From contig NZ_QEWW01000003.1 in NCBI RefSeq assembly GCF_003121895.1, positions 1 to 64,000 of the forward strand: DNA of 64,000 nucleotides. The letters are read 5' to 3'. Both the position numbers and the translations under genes were made by a program. The notes beneath the pieces were generated by a model. That model did no database searches and was not told the origin of the DNA. It saw nothing but the letters and a program-made list of their open reading frames with translations. Source of the stretch: Ignatzschineria cameli (GTDB lineage: Bacteria > Pseudomonadota > Gammaproteobacteria > Cardiobacteriales > Wohlfahrtiimonadaceae). This document shows positions 25,688-34,594 of the stretch, piece by piece (within the stretch, counting starts at the first letter, position 1; each line of letters opens with the position of its first letter).

Positions 25688-26197
25688 ATGAGCGAGAGAA
25701 CTGCCGTCTATCCCGGCACATTTGACCCGATTACCAGCGGCCATTCCGATATTATTATTCGCGCTGCCCGCATCTTTCCGAAATTGATTGTTGCTGTGGC
25801 GAAGATTAGCGGCCCGAAGAAAAAACCCCTCTTCACCTTTGAAGAACGCCTCGATATGGCCACAGAGATCTTTAAAGGGCATGAGAATATTGAGGTGATC
25901 GGCTTTAATGACCTCCTTGCGCGCTATATGGATACCATCGATAGCCATATCTTAGTGCGAGGGCTCCGCGCCGTATCGGACTTTGAGTATGAATTCCAGA
26001 TGGCGAGCCTCAACCGCCACCTCAACCCCAAAGTGGAGACCGTCTTCCTCACACCGAGTGAGAAATACTCCTTTGTCTCCTCCACCATGGTGCGCGAAGC
26101 CTCCATGCTCGGCGGTGATGTGAGCGCCATTGTCCACCCCTATGTGTTAGCAGCACTTGAGCGTAAATATCAAGAGCGCCTAGCGCAATCTGAATAA
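25688..26197 (+). CDS. coaD: Phosphopantetheine adenylyltransferase
   Basis: Fourth step of coenzyme A synthesis: 4'-phosphopantetheine plus ATP gives dephospho-CoA. The 169 residues begin TAVYPGTFDPITSGHSDII with the nucleotidyltransferase TxGH motif, and contain LLARYMDTIDSHILVRGLR, DFEYEFQMASLNRHL and the C-terminal SSTMVREASMLGGDV. AGAGG six bases before ATG 25688 supports the start. A 21-codon frame with its own good ribosome site starts at 25660 and overlaps the coaD start in another frame; it may be chance. Confidence 0.96.
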   Translation: MSERTAVYPGTFDPITSGHSDIIIRAARIFPKLIVAVAKISGPKKKPLFTFEERLDMATEIFKGHENIEVIGFNDLLARYMDTIDSHILVRGLRAVSDFEYEFQMASLNRHLNPKVETVFLTPSEKYSFVSSTMVREASMLGGDVSAIVHPYVLAALERKYQERLAQSE

Positions 26198-26216
26198 GAA
26201 CCGGAGTTAACACCCC

Positions 26217-27287
26217 GTGAGTAGCAATGACACCTATAACTCGCCCCAATTTATCGCTAAATTGCAGGCAAAAGCACGCGAAATCGGGATTAATGAACTC
26301 TCGAGTAGTGATATCGATCCCGGTAAAAACCGGGATTACTTTATCGAATGGCTCGGCGAAGGCTTCCATGGTGAGCTCGACTATATGTATAAACATGGGG
26401 AGAAGCGCTACCACCCCGATCAATTAGTCCCCGGCACGGTATCGATGCTGACCGCACAACTCCACTACTTCAATCCAGAAATCGATGCCCAAGCACGGCT
26501 CGAAGACCCAAACCACGCCTACGTTGCCGAATATGCCCTCGGGCGAGATTACCACAAGGTACTCCGCAATATGCTCACCAAATTGGGCAAATGGCTCCAA
26601 ACGGAGATCCCCGATCTTGAGTTCCGCGCCTTTGTAGATAGCGCCCCAGTGCTAGAACGCGCCTTTAGCCAGAAGTCCGGCCTCGGCTTTTTTGGCAAAA
26701 ATACCATGATTATTCACCCCAAACGGGGCTCCTTCTTCTTTTTGGGAGAATTATTACTTTCAAAACGGATCGAGATCCCGAGCGAGCCGATCACCAACCA
26801 TTGCGGCCAATGCACCCGCTGCATCAAAGCCTGCCCGACCGACGCCATCGTCTCTCCTTTTAAGATCGATGCGCGCAAATGCATCTCCTACTTAACAATC
26901 GAACATTTCGGCCCCATTCCCGAAGAGTACCGCACCGCTATGGGTAACCGCATCTTCGGCTGTGATGATTGCCAAATTGTCTGCCCCTGGAATCGCTTTG
27001 CGATCGACTTAACAACCGAAGACTTCTTCCCCCGCCATCAGCTCGACTCATCTACCCTACTGCAACTCTTCAATTGGAGCGAAGCAGAATTCCTCCGCAA
27101 AACAGAAGGTTCCCCCATTCGCCGGCTCGGCTACGCAAGATGGCTCCGCAATATCGCCATTGGTATCGGCAACAGCCCCTATGCAGAGGCAAATATTGAG
27201 GCATTAAAAGCAAAGCTAGAGTTTGAAGATGAGGCAGTGAGGGAACATGTAAAGTGGGCGCTTAAAGAGCAGAATGAAAAAAAATAA
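26217..27287 (+). CDS. queG: Epoxyqueuosine reductase
   Basis: Cobalamin- and Fe-S-dependent enzyme for the last step of queuosine synthesis on tRNA. The 356 residues include the two ferredoxin-type clusters CGQCTRCIKACPTDAI and FGCDDCQIVCPWNRFA and the C-terminal HEAT-like part. It starts with GTG at 26217 after CCGGAG, 19 bp behind coaD. The last 176 bp (27088-27263) recur at 28459-28634 behind the abi gene; the current C-terminus ends KEQNEKK, whereas the second copy reads EQQNRAKNSRTLS. The present 3' end was therefore probably replaced during insertion of the abi segment. Confidence 0.95.
   Translation: MSSNDTYNSPQFIAKLQAKAREIGINELSSSDIDPGKNRDYFIEWLGEGFHGELDYMYKHGEKRYHPDQLVPGTVSMLTAQLHYFNPEIDAQARLEDPNHAYVAEYALGRDYHKVLRNMLTKLGKWLQTEIPDLEFRAFVDSAPVLERAFSQKSGLGFFGKNTMIIHPKRGSFFFLGELLLSKRIEIPSEPITNHCGQCTRCIKACPTDAIVSPFKIDARKCISYLTIEHFGPIPEEYRTAMGNRIFGCDDCQIVCPWNRFAIDLTTEDFFPRHQLDSSTLLQLFNWSEAEFLRKTEGSPIRRLGYARWLRNIAIGIGNSPYAEANIEALKAKLEFEDEAVREHVKWALKEQNEKK
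27088..27263 (+). repeat. Direct repeat, left copy (queG 3' end)
   Basis: This 176-bp segment matches 28459-28634 with five differences, all transitions and all synonymous in the queG frame. All five lie in the first half; the second half is identical. The two copies bracket the abi gene. Confidence 0.95.
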
Positions 27288-27315
27288 TTCATCTATTTCC
27301 TAATCTGACACTCTC

Positions 27316-27345
27316 CAAAAAAGCTTATTTATCCCCAATAAAAGC
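27316..27345 (-). terminator. Terminator overlapping the abi stop codon
   Basis: On the minus strand AGCTTTTATT-GGGG-ATAAATAAGCT is followed by six T. The hairpin includes the last codons and stop of abi. Confidence 0.65.
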
Positions 27346-28284
27346 TGATTCCCAGAAGGGATCTGAATACCAATCCTCAGGTATCCTCATTGCTTTTCTT
27401 GATACGTTAGGATATTTTTCTAACAAATGATGTAATCGCATCGCCCACCCTGAATGTGGACTCACTGTATATAGAAAATATTGGAGCACACATAAAACAC
27501 CATAAACCCTTCTCATTATTTCTAAAGAAGAATAACCTCTATGATTTTCTATCCACTTAACATGTTTAGATTTAGGTTTCGCCAATGATGTACCAAAAAC
27601 TCTATTCCACAAGCGAGAATGATGAGCAATAATATTACGTACATTTGAAAGTGATAACATCCATGAACTCAATAACGGAAAAGGCAATTTAAAATTCTTT
27701 GCGATTCTCTTCTTCACTTTTACATCTGCTAAATTGTTATAAATACGACAAATTTGCCCAAAAGATAATATTTCAAATACCATCCAAACAGGTGGGTAAT
27801 CCCCTTGATAAACAGAGAAATAATGCTGTATAGGTGTTTTATGACAAAAATATTTAGCTTTTTGAGCGCTCTCCAGCTCATTGTCTAATCTAGATATAAA
27901 ATACGCATATGATTTTTGATCTTTAAAATTTCTTTTCTCATAAAGCCAAAATGGATCTTGAGTTTCATCACACATGACATTGCATAATTGTGACTTAATC
28001 GCTACTTCAACACGCTCTAAGGCATCAAAAGCTAATAATCGTAACTCTCTATCAAAAACATATGTTTCTAAAACTTGATCAAATGTAACACCTTCATTAA
28101 ATCGATGCCCAGAATCACCTTTAATTTGAAATGGAATAGTATATACAGAGAACCGATAATAATTAATGTAACTTAGATAACGACTAGTACGCTCTCTGTC
28201 CTCAATAATTAAACCACGCTGTTCCCACTGATCAACTAACTCTTGCACTGATTTTGTGAATTTAGAGAAAAAAGGCTTATTCAT
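27325..28284 (-). CDS. Abi-family abortive infection protein (AbiD/AbiF-like, HEPN type)
   Basis: Member of the Abi_2 family (AbiD/AbiF), linked to abortive phage infection. Family features are GLIIEDRERTSRYLSYINYYR near the start region, VFDRELRLLAFDALERVEVAIKS, FWLYEKRNF, and the HEPN RNase-type motif RNIIAHHSRLWNR (Arg and His four residues apart, about residues 216-221). I start at ATG 28284 (319 residues) because the T tract of a putative upstream terminator covers the alternative TTG at 28311. The gene is A+T-rich compared with queG. It has its own promoter, candidate leader RNA and terminator, forming a compact cassette bracketed by queG repeats. Confidence 0.85.
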   Translation of the reverse strand: MNKPFFSKFTKSVQELVDQWEQRGLIIEDRERTSRYLSYINYYRFSVYTIPFQIKGDSGHRFNEGVTFDQVLETYVFDRELRLLAFDALERVEVAIKSQLCNVMCDETQDPFWLYEKRNFKDQKSYAYFISRLDNELESAQKAKYFCHKTPIQHYFSVYQGDYPPVWMVFEILSFGQICRIYNNLADVKVKKRIAKNFKLPFPLLSSWMLSLSNVRNIIAHHSRLWNRVFGTSLAKPKSKHVKWIENHRGYSSLEIMRRVYGVLCVLQYFLYTVSPHSGWAMRLHHLLEKYPNVSRKAMRIPEDWYSDPFWESAFIGDK

Positions 28285-28309
28285 ATAATTCTTAAATAAT
28301 CCTGAAAAC

Positions 28310-28376
28310 AAAAAACCTGCTCATTTGTGCATAAATTAAAATTAATTAATTCAGAGGCATGGCAGGTGTGATGCTC
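28310..28376 (-). ncRNA. Candidate small leader RNA upstream of abi
   Basis: Between a TATAAT box and the abi start the minus strand holds ACCTGC (28367-28362) pairing with GCAGGT (28320-28315), followed by six T. The enclosed 41 bases include an AATTAATT-rich self-complementary part. A short transcript ending at this T run is plausible. Conserved non-coding RNAs have been reported upstream of abiF-type genes; I cannot test membership here. Confidence 0.4.
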
Positions 28377-28378
28377 AA

Positions 28379-28384
28379 ATTATA
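28379..28384 (-). promoter_or_regulatory. Putative -10 box of the abi cassette
   Basis: On the minus strand a perfect TATAAT is preceded, 18 bases upstream, by TTTTCA. It would start a transcript around 28372, just ahead of the candidate leader RNA and abi. Confidence 0.45.
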
Positions 28385-28458
28385 ACAAGATAACTTAAAA
28401 AATGAAAACCTGTTTTTATCAAAACAAATATTCTAAGAGCTTTTTACCTAAGTAAAGA

Positions 28459-28676
28459 AATTCCTCCGCAAAACAGAAGGCTCCCCCATCCGCCGGCTCG
28501 GCTACGCGAGATGGCTCCGCAATATCGCCATCGGCATCGGCAACAGCCCCTATGCAGAGGCAAATATTGAGGCATTAAAAGCAAAGCTAGAGTTTGAAGA
28601 TGAGGCAGTGAGGGAACATGTAAAGTGGGCGCTTGAGCAACAAAACCGTGCTAAAAACAGCAGAACTTTATCATAA
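28459..28676 (+). pseudogene. queG 3'-end remnant (right direct repeat)
   Basis: Positions 28459-28634 repeat the 3' end of queG at about 97% identity. The frame then continues as EQQNRAKNSRTLS to a stop at 28676. It has no start codon context and is a leftover of the original queG 3' end, displaced by the abi cassette, or less likely a duplicated end. Confidence 0.9.
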
Positions 28677-28857
28677 AAAATGCAACTACTTGATCTTTAT
28701 ATTTGAAGCGGATGATTAATCGCCGTAGAATTAACCCTTTATTAAATAGGGTAACTTCATAATAGTAATGGGTTTATTGGTGTCATTAATCTATTTCCAA
28801 TATACCGCTTCTATTATGAGTAGATTGATAAATCACTAATAAATATAAAGGTTTTTT

Positions 28858-29334
28858 ATGGATAATCTCTCTCGTAAACAATATTGGATACTGATCATTC
28901 TCTATCTTCTCTTCTTCTTTGGCTTGAAGTTTTTAATTGTTGAGCTACTCGATCTCTTCCCTGATTTTACGATCTGGCTTACTAACCTCATTATTGTTCC
29001 TTTAGGTTTTGTCTCCTTTCTCTTTGCCGCGTACTTAATCTATTACCGCGTGAGTGATTTTAGTAATGAAAAGATCGTCTTCGCCCTCTTCTTTGCTCCC
29101 ACAGCAATCACCTACTTTCCCGATCTTCTCGCTAGTTTTAAAGTAAGCTTCTTAAGCTCTATTCACGGCAATGCCCCTTTAGTGATCCGCTATTTTCAAT
29201 ATCAGCAACAAGCCTATATCGATGGCTTCTTAGGGTTCGACTATCAAGATATCGCTCTTGTTAGTATCGCCCTTCTCTTTATTTTAGGGCTCATTCCCTC
29301 TAAAAAACAGATAAAAAATAGCGAAAAACCGTAA
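28858..29334 (+). CDS. Small multi-pass membrane protein, unknown
   Basis: A 158-residue protein with about four hydrophobic helices (roughly 8-30, 38-62, 72-92, 127-143). The sequence is aromatic-rich (YLLFFFGLKFLIVELLD; APTAITYFPDLLASF), with a charged C-terminus (PSKKQIKNSEKP). I do not recognise a family. The ATG at 28858 follows AAAGG about six bases upstream. It stands between the queG remnant and the polysaccharide locus and has an inverted repeat directly downstream. Its codon use looks like that of the flanking housekeeping genes rather than the A+T-rich locus. Confidence 0.65.
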   Translation: MDNLSRKQYWILIILYLLFFFGLKFLIVELLDLFPDFTIWLTNLIIVPLGFVSFLFAAYLIYYRVSDFSNEKIVFALFFAPTAITYFPDLLASFKVSFLSSIHGNAPLVIRYFQYQQQAYIDGFLGFDYQDIALVSIALLFILGLIPSKKQIKNSEKP

Positions 29335-29351
29335 TAACATTCACAGAAAAA

Positions 29352-29405
29352 GGAGAGGTTTTAATAAGTAAATCGATCATCTATCGATATTCATCAAACC
29401 TCTCC
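29352..29405 (+). terminator. Inverted repeat after the 28858 gene, possible terminator
   Basis: GGAGAGGTTT (29352-29361) pairs with AAACCTCTCC (29396-29405). The 34-base loop contains a second small inverted repeat (ATCGAT..ATCGAT). No T run follows, so it may act otherwise. Confidence 0.35.
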
Positions 29406-29659
29406 CTACTAAATATCACACCATCGGTAATACTGGCTCTACTGTTTATCGATTAATCTCAAGATGCATAAAATCATTAATTGATGATTATTAAAGATAA
29501 TTTTTCATATTAAAAAAATAAAACAGCAATGCAAATAAGACTCCTTTGCATTTAGTTCTCATTTAACAATAAGTTAAGACAATATATTTAGATATATTTA
29601 CGTCATTAAAGTATCATACCCTCTTAGGAAAACATCTTGGTTTATTGCAAAGTTGAGGT
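29406..29659. other. A+T-rich region ahead of the polysaccharide locus
   Basis: Strongly A+T-rich, with ATTTAGATATATTTA around 29585-29602. It presumably carries the promoter for the wzx-wzy cluster. I see no JUMPstart-like element. Confidence 0.45.
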
Positions 29660-29887
29660 TTGGATTTGACTCAGAATTATCATCGCCGCCACTCCCGCTG
29701 GTATGAAGTTATTATCTTTAACTTCTGGTTTCAGATTGTAATCGGCTTTCTCCTAATTGTCCTTCTACCACAATGGTTACGTTATGGTGGATTGGTGGAT
29801 GAGGATTCACTTCAATCCAATGATGAAAACAATTTTGAGAAACAAGTTCTTCCCAAGATCTTTATAGCCTCAAAAGCATTGGTGTAA
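29660..29887 (+). CDS. Possible small membrane protein or gene fragment
   Basis: An open frame of 75 codons (TTG start) ends 3 bp before wzx. It reads YHRRHSRWYEVIIFNFWFQ then IVIGFLLIVLLPQW, one hydrophobic helix, followed by an acidic stretch. It could be a real single-span protein, or the N-terminal stub of a larger polysaccharide gene lost by recombination at the border of the locus. There is no family match that I can name. The codon composition before and after residue 45 looks different. Confidence 0.35.
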   Translation: MDLTQNYHRRHSRWYEVIIFNFWFQIVIGFLLIVLLPQWLRYGGLVDEDSLQSNDENNFEKQVLPKIFIASKALV

Positions 29888-29890
29888 AAA

Positions 29891-31156
29891 ATGTCTCAAA
29901 AATCATCTTTAAAGCGAAATGCTTTTGCAGTACTCACAATGCAAGCAATAAACTATCTAGTACCTCTAGTTACACTTCCTTATTTGACAAGAACATTGGG
30001 AGTGGATCAATACGGAGCTCTTAATTTAGCCTTAAGCCTAATTCAATACGGAATACTGTTTGTTACATTTGGTTTTAATTTAAGCGCAACAAAATATATT
30101 GCGCAGCATCGACATAACCATGTAATCGTAAGCAAAGTTTTTTGGGAAACAATAGTTGCTAAACTAATACTTTTATTCATAGCTTGTATAGGTCTTACTG
30201 TAATCACATTAAATGTTTCAAGCTTTTATGAAATCCGTTGGATTGTTTTTATTCTCTTCATTCAGTTATTGTCTGTAGCTATTGATCCCCTTTGGTTTTT
30301 CCAGGGAATCGAAAAACTTGAAAAGGTATCTCTAATTGGCTCAGGAATTAGGCTATTCAATATTCCTCTATTAGTTCTATTTGTTCACAGCCCAGAAGAT
30401 GTTGTCCTTGCTGCTCTTATTCAAGCCAGCACATTGTTAACCATAGCTATAATCAACATTATTCTCGTAAAAAAGGAAAGCTTCATTACTCTTATAAAAT
30501 TCAATCAATTAAGAGTTTTAAACGCTCTCAGAAAATCTCTACCCTTATTTATAGGAGCTGCTGCAATCAGTCTCTATAACACAAGTACTCCTATTATACT
30601 TGGGTTAGTGAGTAGTTATGATCAAGTTGGGATTTATTCCGCGAGCTTTAGAGTGCAAACAGCTGCAATTGGAGTGTTCACTGTTTTAGGACAGGTCATA
30701 TATCCTCGAGTTAATCATCTATTTGCGACTGATGTTGACTCAGCCTATCTTTTTGTTAAGAAACTATTGATCTATATGTTTCCTACCCTATTAGTGGCAA
30801 GTCTTCTGTTCTATCTATTAGTTCCGATTCTTGCACCTTGGATTTTAGGAAAAGGCTTTAACGAGTCAGCAGAAACTTTAAAGATTATGGCTCCGATGTT
30901 GTTTTTAATACCTTACTCTGTAGTCTTTGCTCACAACTTGTTGCTACCGTTAGGATATCAACGTATCTACTATTTAGTTCCTTTAATAATAGGGTTATGT
31001 CACTTAGTTTATAGTACTTTTCTAAGTCATTACTATGGAGCGATTGGTGCATCGTATTCTATTTTGATTACGGAAATCGTAACCACAATTATTTTATGCA
31101 TCTGTGTCTTGCATTGTACGCAATTAAAAACATATATTAGGAATTCATCAGAATGA
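29891..31156 (+). CDS. wzx: Wzx-type oligosaccharide flippase
   Basis: Inner-membrane protein moving undecaprenyl-linked repeat units to the periplasm. The 421 residues have about twelve hydrophobic segments and the family start pattern LVPLVTLPYLTRTLGVDQYG, then IDPLWFFQGIEKLEKVS around residue 135. It is the first sure gene of the A+T-rich rightward cluster and overlaps the next glycosyltransferase by 4 bp (ATGA), which implies coupled translation. Confidence 0.9.
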   Translation: MSQKSSLKRNAFAVLTMQAINYLVPLVTLPYLTRTLGVDQYGALNLALSLIQYGILFVTFGFNLSATKYIAQHRHNHVIVSKVFWETIVAKLILLFIACIGLTVITLNVSSFYEIRWIVFILFIQLLSVAIDPLWFFQGIEKLEKVSLIGSGIRLFNIPLLVLFVHSPEDVVLAALIQASTLLTIAIINIILVKKESFITLIKFNQLRVLNALRKSLPLFIGAAAISLYNTSTPIILGLVSSYDQVGIYSASFRVQTAAIGVFTVLGQVIYPRVNHLFATDVDSAYLFVKKLLIYMFPTLLVASLLFYLLVPILAPWILGKGFNESAETLKIMAPMLFLIPYSVVFAHNLLLPLGYQRIYYLVPLIIGLCHLVYSTFLSHYYGAIGASYSILITEIVTTIILCICVLHCTQLKTYIRNSSE

Positions 31157-32118
31157 AAATCTCAGTTATTGTGCCTGTTTATAAAGTAGAAAAATACATT
31201 GAAAAATGTCTTCAAAGCCTACTGGATCAGACGTACACCGATTTTGAAGCCTTAATCATAGATGATGGAAGCCCCGATGGGTCTATTGCTGTAGCAAAAA
31301 AGCTTGTTGGGGATGATTCTCGTTTTATTTTCTTGGAAAAGGAAAATGGGGGATTATCTAGTGCAAGAAACTATGGTTTAAAATATGCTAGAGGTGAATA
31401 TATAGCATTTTTAGATTCTGATGACTATTTTACTAATAACTGTTTTCAAGAATGCATCAAGATATTTGATACAAACCCAAATGTGGAAATAGTGTTATTT
31501 GGGATTAATTTGGTGTCAGTCAGTGGCAAGATTCTAGGGGAAATCACTCCTAATCTTGATGCATATTATCAGCAGTCGGATATACTATTAACAAAAGAAA
31601 CTATTAATTATAGTGTCTGGAGCAAAATATATAAGTCGGATATTTGGAAAAACAGATGGTTTGTTGAAGGGATTATTTATGAGGATAAGGAAATAATTCC
31701 AGCTATTTTATATGAAAAAAAATTATTCGCTATTGATGAGCCATTGTATAACTATGTTCAAAGACCAGGCTCGATAATGAATACATATAATTCTAACTCT
31801 TTGAGTAGTCTAATTACGATTTATAAAGGTCATTTGTTATTTTTAAAAGAAAATAGAATGTATTCAAAATATGAAGATTATTATAAGGCTTCTTATCTGA
31901 AGTACTGTCTATATTCTCAAGCATTAGAAATTACAAAATATTCAACGAACTTTTATGAGGATCGTTTCAATCTTATAAGCTCTTTAGATCCTAGTATAGT
32001 GAATACATCGACGATCCTCTATTCTTTTAAAAATAAACCGAAATATTTACTAGGAAGTTTGCTATTTTTAAAGTCACCAAAATTATTTAAATTTATTTTC
32101 AATATATTGAAAAGGTAA
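31153..32118 (+). CDS. Family 2 glycosyltransferase
   Basis: A 321-residue GT-A enzyme: ISVIVPVYKVEKYIEKCL at the start, ALIIDDGSPDGS around residue 35, NGGLSSARNYGL and IAFLDSDDYF around residue 85 with the metal-binding Asp residues. The C-terminal half is specific and of unknown acceptor. It resembles enzymes adding Glc/Gal-type sugars to O-antigen units. It overlaps wzx and is followed 5 bp later by the polymerase gene. Confidence 0.9.
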   Translation: MKISVIVPVYKVEKYIEKCLQSLLDQTYTDFEALIIDDGSPDGSIAVAKKLVGDDSRFIFLEKENGGLSSARNYGLKYARGEYIAFLDSDDYFTNNCFQECIKIFDTNPNVEIVLFGINLVSVSGKILGEITPNLDAYYQQSDILLTKETINYSVWSKIYKSDIWKNRWFVEGIIYEDKEIIPAILYEKKLFAIDEPLYNYVQRPGSIMNTYNSNSLSSLITIYKGHLLFLKENRMYSKYEDYYKASYLKYCLYSQALEITKYSTNFYEDRFNLISSLDPSIVNTSTILYSFKNKPKYLLGSLLFLKSPKLFKFIFNILKR

Positions 32119-32123
32119 GAAAA

Positions 32124-33413
32124 ATGCTTGTTAAACATAAGGTTAAACCATGTGATGCATTAGAATCTTTTTTCTTTACAGTGTTGACAACATTTTTATT
32201 GTTTAATATAAAATTTAAAGGCCTACCACCTACTTTTTTTATCTCGTCCGCCATTTTAACAATTATGGCGCTATACTTTATAGCAAAAAACGGAACCATC
32301 TCTTCTCGTTTTTTAAAGCTATCATTTTTATATGCTCTATTTTTTATTACATTAATGCTCTCTTTTGCAGCTAATGCTGGTAATCCTGATATACATTTAA
32401 TAAAAATGGGAGGTACTATATTCTTTATTTCAATTATAGTCCCTTATGCATACTTAGCTTATTTCAAAAATAGAGAAGTTATGATTTTACGCTATATAGC
32501 ATTAGCTGGAATTATTAATGCTATATTTCTGATTGGAATGTTTTTATCTTATTCTTTTAAAGCAACTTATTTATCCCTTTTGCTTAGTACAGATTTAACA
32601 AATTTAAAAGGGGATATAGATCTTACAAGCTCTTTGTATTCAATGAGAATGATAGGTTTAACTGGAAGTGCGACATATGGAATGGCTGTTACTCAAGTTG
32701 TTCTAGCATTTGTATATGTTTATTATGTATTAACAACAGCACAGAGATTTACTATAAAAAACTCTATAGTGTTAGGGACTATCCTATTATCTGCAGTTCT
32801 TTCAGGTCGTACAGCTTTTGTGGGAATTGCTCTACTATTTATCTATCTATTATTATTCTTAAATTTTAAAGATATTATTAAAAATACATTATTACTTATA
32901 GTGTTTTTGGTGGTTTTATTTTTAACATCTCAATATTTTTTACCCGAAAATTTCTATTCATTTTTTGAAAACTGGATGCTTGAATTCTTTACCAAAGGCA
33001 AGGACACTGGCTCATTGAAAGCTAATTTAGCAATGTATAAGTATGGCTGGGATGATTTTTCACTATTAGGAGATTTTAGATGGTCCAAATCTGAAATCGA
33101 TAAATCATATTATATGGATACAGACGTTGGTTGGTATAGACTTTTATTCGCATTTGGATATCTTGGTAGTGGCTTCTTAATAATTTATTTTGTTTCATTA
33201 TTAGGTTTTCAGACAAGATTAAATATCAAAAATATAACCTCGTTATTTATAGGAATATTTTTACTCGTTGTACTCTTCAAAGGTGCAATATTATTCGATT
33301 TTTATATCTGTTTTTTTATATTAGTGATATTGCAATTATCATATAGTGGTAAAGAATATGTATCATCAAGTGATAGAATTTACGAAACTTCAATGAGTTA
33401 CAAGGCATCATGA
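32124..33413 (+). CDS. wzy: Wzy-like O-antigen polymerase
   Basis: A 429-residue protein with about ten to eleven hydrophobic helices and a periplasmic loop after the middle (about residues 270-340, FYSFFENWMLEFFTKGKD). Sequence is poorly conserved, as usual for Wzy; the call rests on topology and position between glycosyltransferases behind a Wzx gene. It would join repeat units in the periplasm, with chain length set by Wzz. Very A+T-rich, one sign that this locus was acquired. Confidence 0.75.
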   Translation: MLVKHKVKPCDALESFFFTVLTTFLLFNIKFKGLPPTFFISSAILTIMALYFIAKNGTISSRFLKLSFLYALFFITLMLSFAANAGNPDIHLIKMGGTIFFISIIVPYAYLAYFKNREVMILRYIALAGIINAIFLIGMFLSYSFKATYLSLLLSTDLTNLKGDIDLTSSLYSMRMIGLTGSATYGMAVTQVVLAFVYVYYVLTTAQRFTIKNSIVLGTILLSAVLSGRTAFVGIALLFIYLLLFLNFKDIIKNTLLLIVFLVVLFLTSQYFLPENFYSFFENWMLEFFTKGKDTGSLKANLAMYKYGWDDFSLLGDFRWSKSEIDKSYYMDTDVGWYRLLFAFGYLGSGFLIIYFVSLLGFQTRLNIKNITSLFIGIFLLVVLFKGAILFDFYICFFILVILQLSYSGKEYVSSSDRIYETSMSYKAS

Positions 33414-33469
33414 TAAAATAATATATATAAGATATGTTAATAATTAAATAAATCTTTAAAACGGATAAT

Positions 33470-34594
33470 ATGATGAATAATAAAAAAGTTGCTTTAATAA
33501 ATCATAACCTAGGTCCTGGTGGAGTTAGTAAATACGTTTATGATCTTGCAAGGAAGTATAAAGAGAAAGGCCTAAGTTTCTCAGTTATCGCTTTAACTGG
33601 TGGAGATGATATATATGGAAAGGAGTTATTAAAGCAGGATATTGAGGTGCTTTTTTTAAGTGGAAAAACGAAAATATACGACATTAGGTATATAAGAAAA
33701 TTGATACAGATTTTAAAGAATTACGATATCATCCATGTAAATACATTTCCATCTCAATTTTGGACTGCTTGCGCCAGTATTTTTTTAGCTAATAAATTAT
33801 ACATATTAACAGAGCATTCAACAACGAATAATAGGAGAGAAAAATGGTGGTTTAAATATATTGATAAATGGATGTATAAGCGTTATAGCAAAATTATTTC
33901 TGTTTCAAATGAAGTGAATAAAAATCTACAAGATTGGCTTACCCCTTCAAAGAAAGAAAAATCAAAATTTATAGTTATAAACAATGGTGTTGATTTAGAT
34001 AGATACTCAAAAGTAGTAAGAATTAAAAGACAATTAATAAATCCTTCGCTAACAAATGATCAAGTTTTGATTTGTATGCTAGCCCGTTTTGCTCCTCCAA
34101 AAGATCAAAAAACATTAATTCGTAGTATGACTAGGCTTGATGATAAGTATAAATTACTATTATTGGGCAGTGGGGACCAGTCAGCCGAAATTCAATTAGT
34201 AAAAGATCTGAATATTGAAGATAAAGTCATTTTTTTAGATTATAGGCTCGATGCTGATTCGCTTGTTAAATCTTGCGATATCTCTATTCTGTCAAGTAAT
34301 TTTGAAGGGTTACCCTTAGTAGTGATTGAAGCTATGGCGATGGGAATCCCCACCATAGGTAGTGATGTAGATGGTTTGAGAGATGTAATGCAAGATGGAG
34401 GATTATTATTTGAATGTGGCAATGATGAAGAACTTGCAAATAAAATAAAAATGCTTGCTGAAGATAAATTATTTTACGATAAAATATCGAAAAAAGGGCT
34501 GTTGAATAGCAAAAAGTATTCTTTAGATAATGTGATTGATAGCTATCTCACGATATATGAACTTTTAAATAAACCGAGAGAGTTAAAAAAATGA
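33470..34594 (+). CDS. Family 4 glycosyltransferase
   Basis: A 374-residue GT-B enzyme. N-terminal NHNLGPGGVSKYVYDLA is the glycine loop of family 4; the C-terminal domain has CMLARFAPPKDQKTLIRSM and the sugar-nucleotide motif EGLPLVVIEAMAMGIP around residue 282 with the paired Glu residues seven apart. Donor and acceptor are unknown. A 56-bp gap separates it from wzy; it overlaps the next gene by 4 bp. Confidence 0.9.
   Translation: MMNNKKVALINHNLGPGGVSKYVYDLARKYKEKGLSFSVIALTGGDDIYGKELLKQDIEVLFLSGKTKIYDIRYIRKLIQILKNYDIIHVNTFPSQFWTACASIFLANKLYILTEHSTTNNRREKWWFKYIDKWMYKRYSKIISVSNEVNKNLQDWLTPSKKEKSKFIVINNGVDLDRYSKVVRIKRQLINPSLTNDQVLICMLARFAPPKDQKTLIRSMTRLDDKYKLLLLGSGDQSAEIQLVKDLNIEDKVIFLDYRLDADSLVKSCDISILSSNFEGLPLVVIEAMAMGIPTIGSDVDGLRDVMQDGGLLFECGNDEELANKIKMLAEDKLFYDKISKKGLLNSKKYSLDNVIDSYLTIYELLNKPRELKK

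Noticed and set aside
25328-25948. 206-codon open frame on the minus strand
   Set aside because: Most of it is antisense to coaD, a certain gene, and the rest is antisense to repeat locus D.
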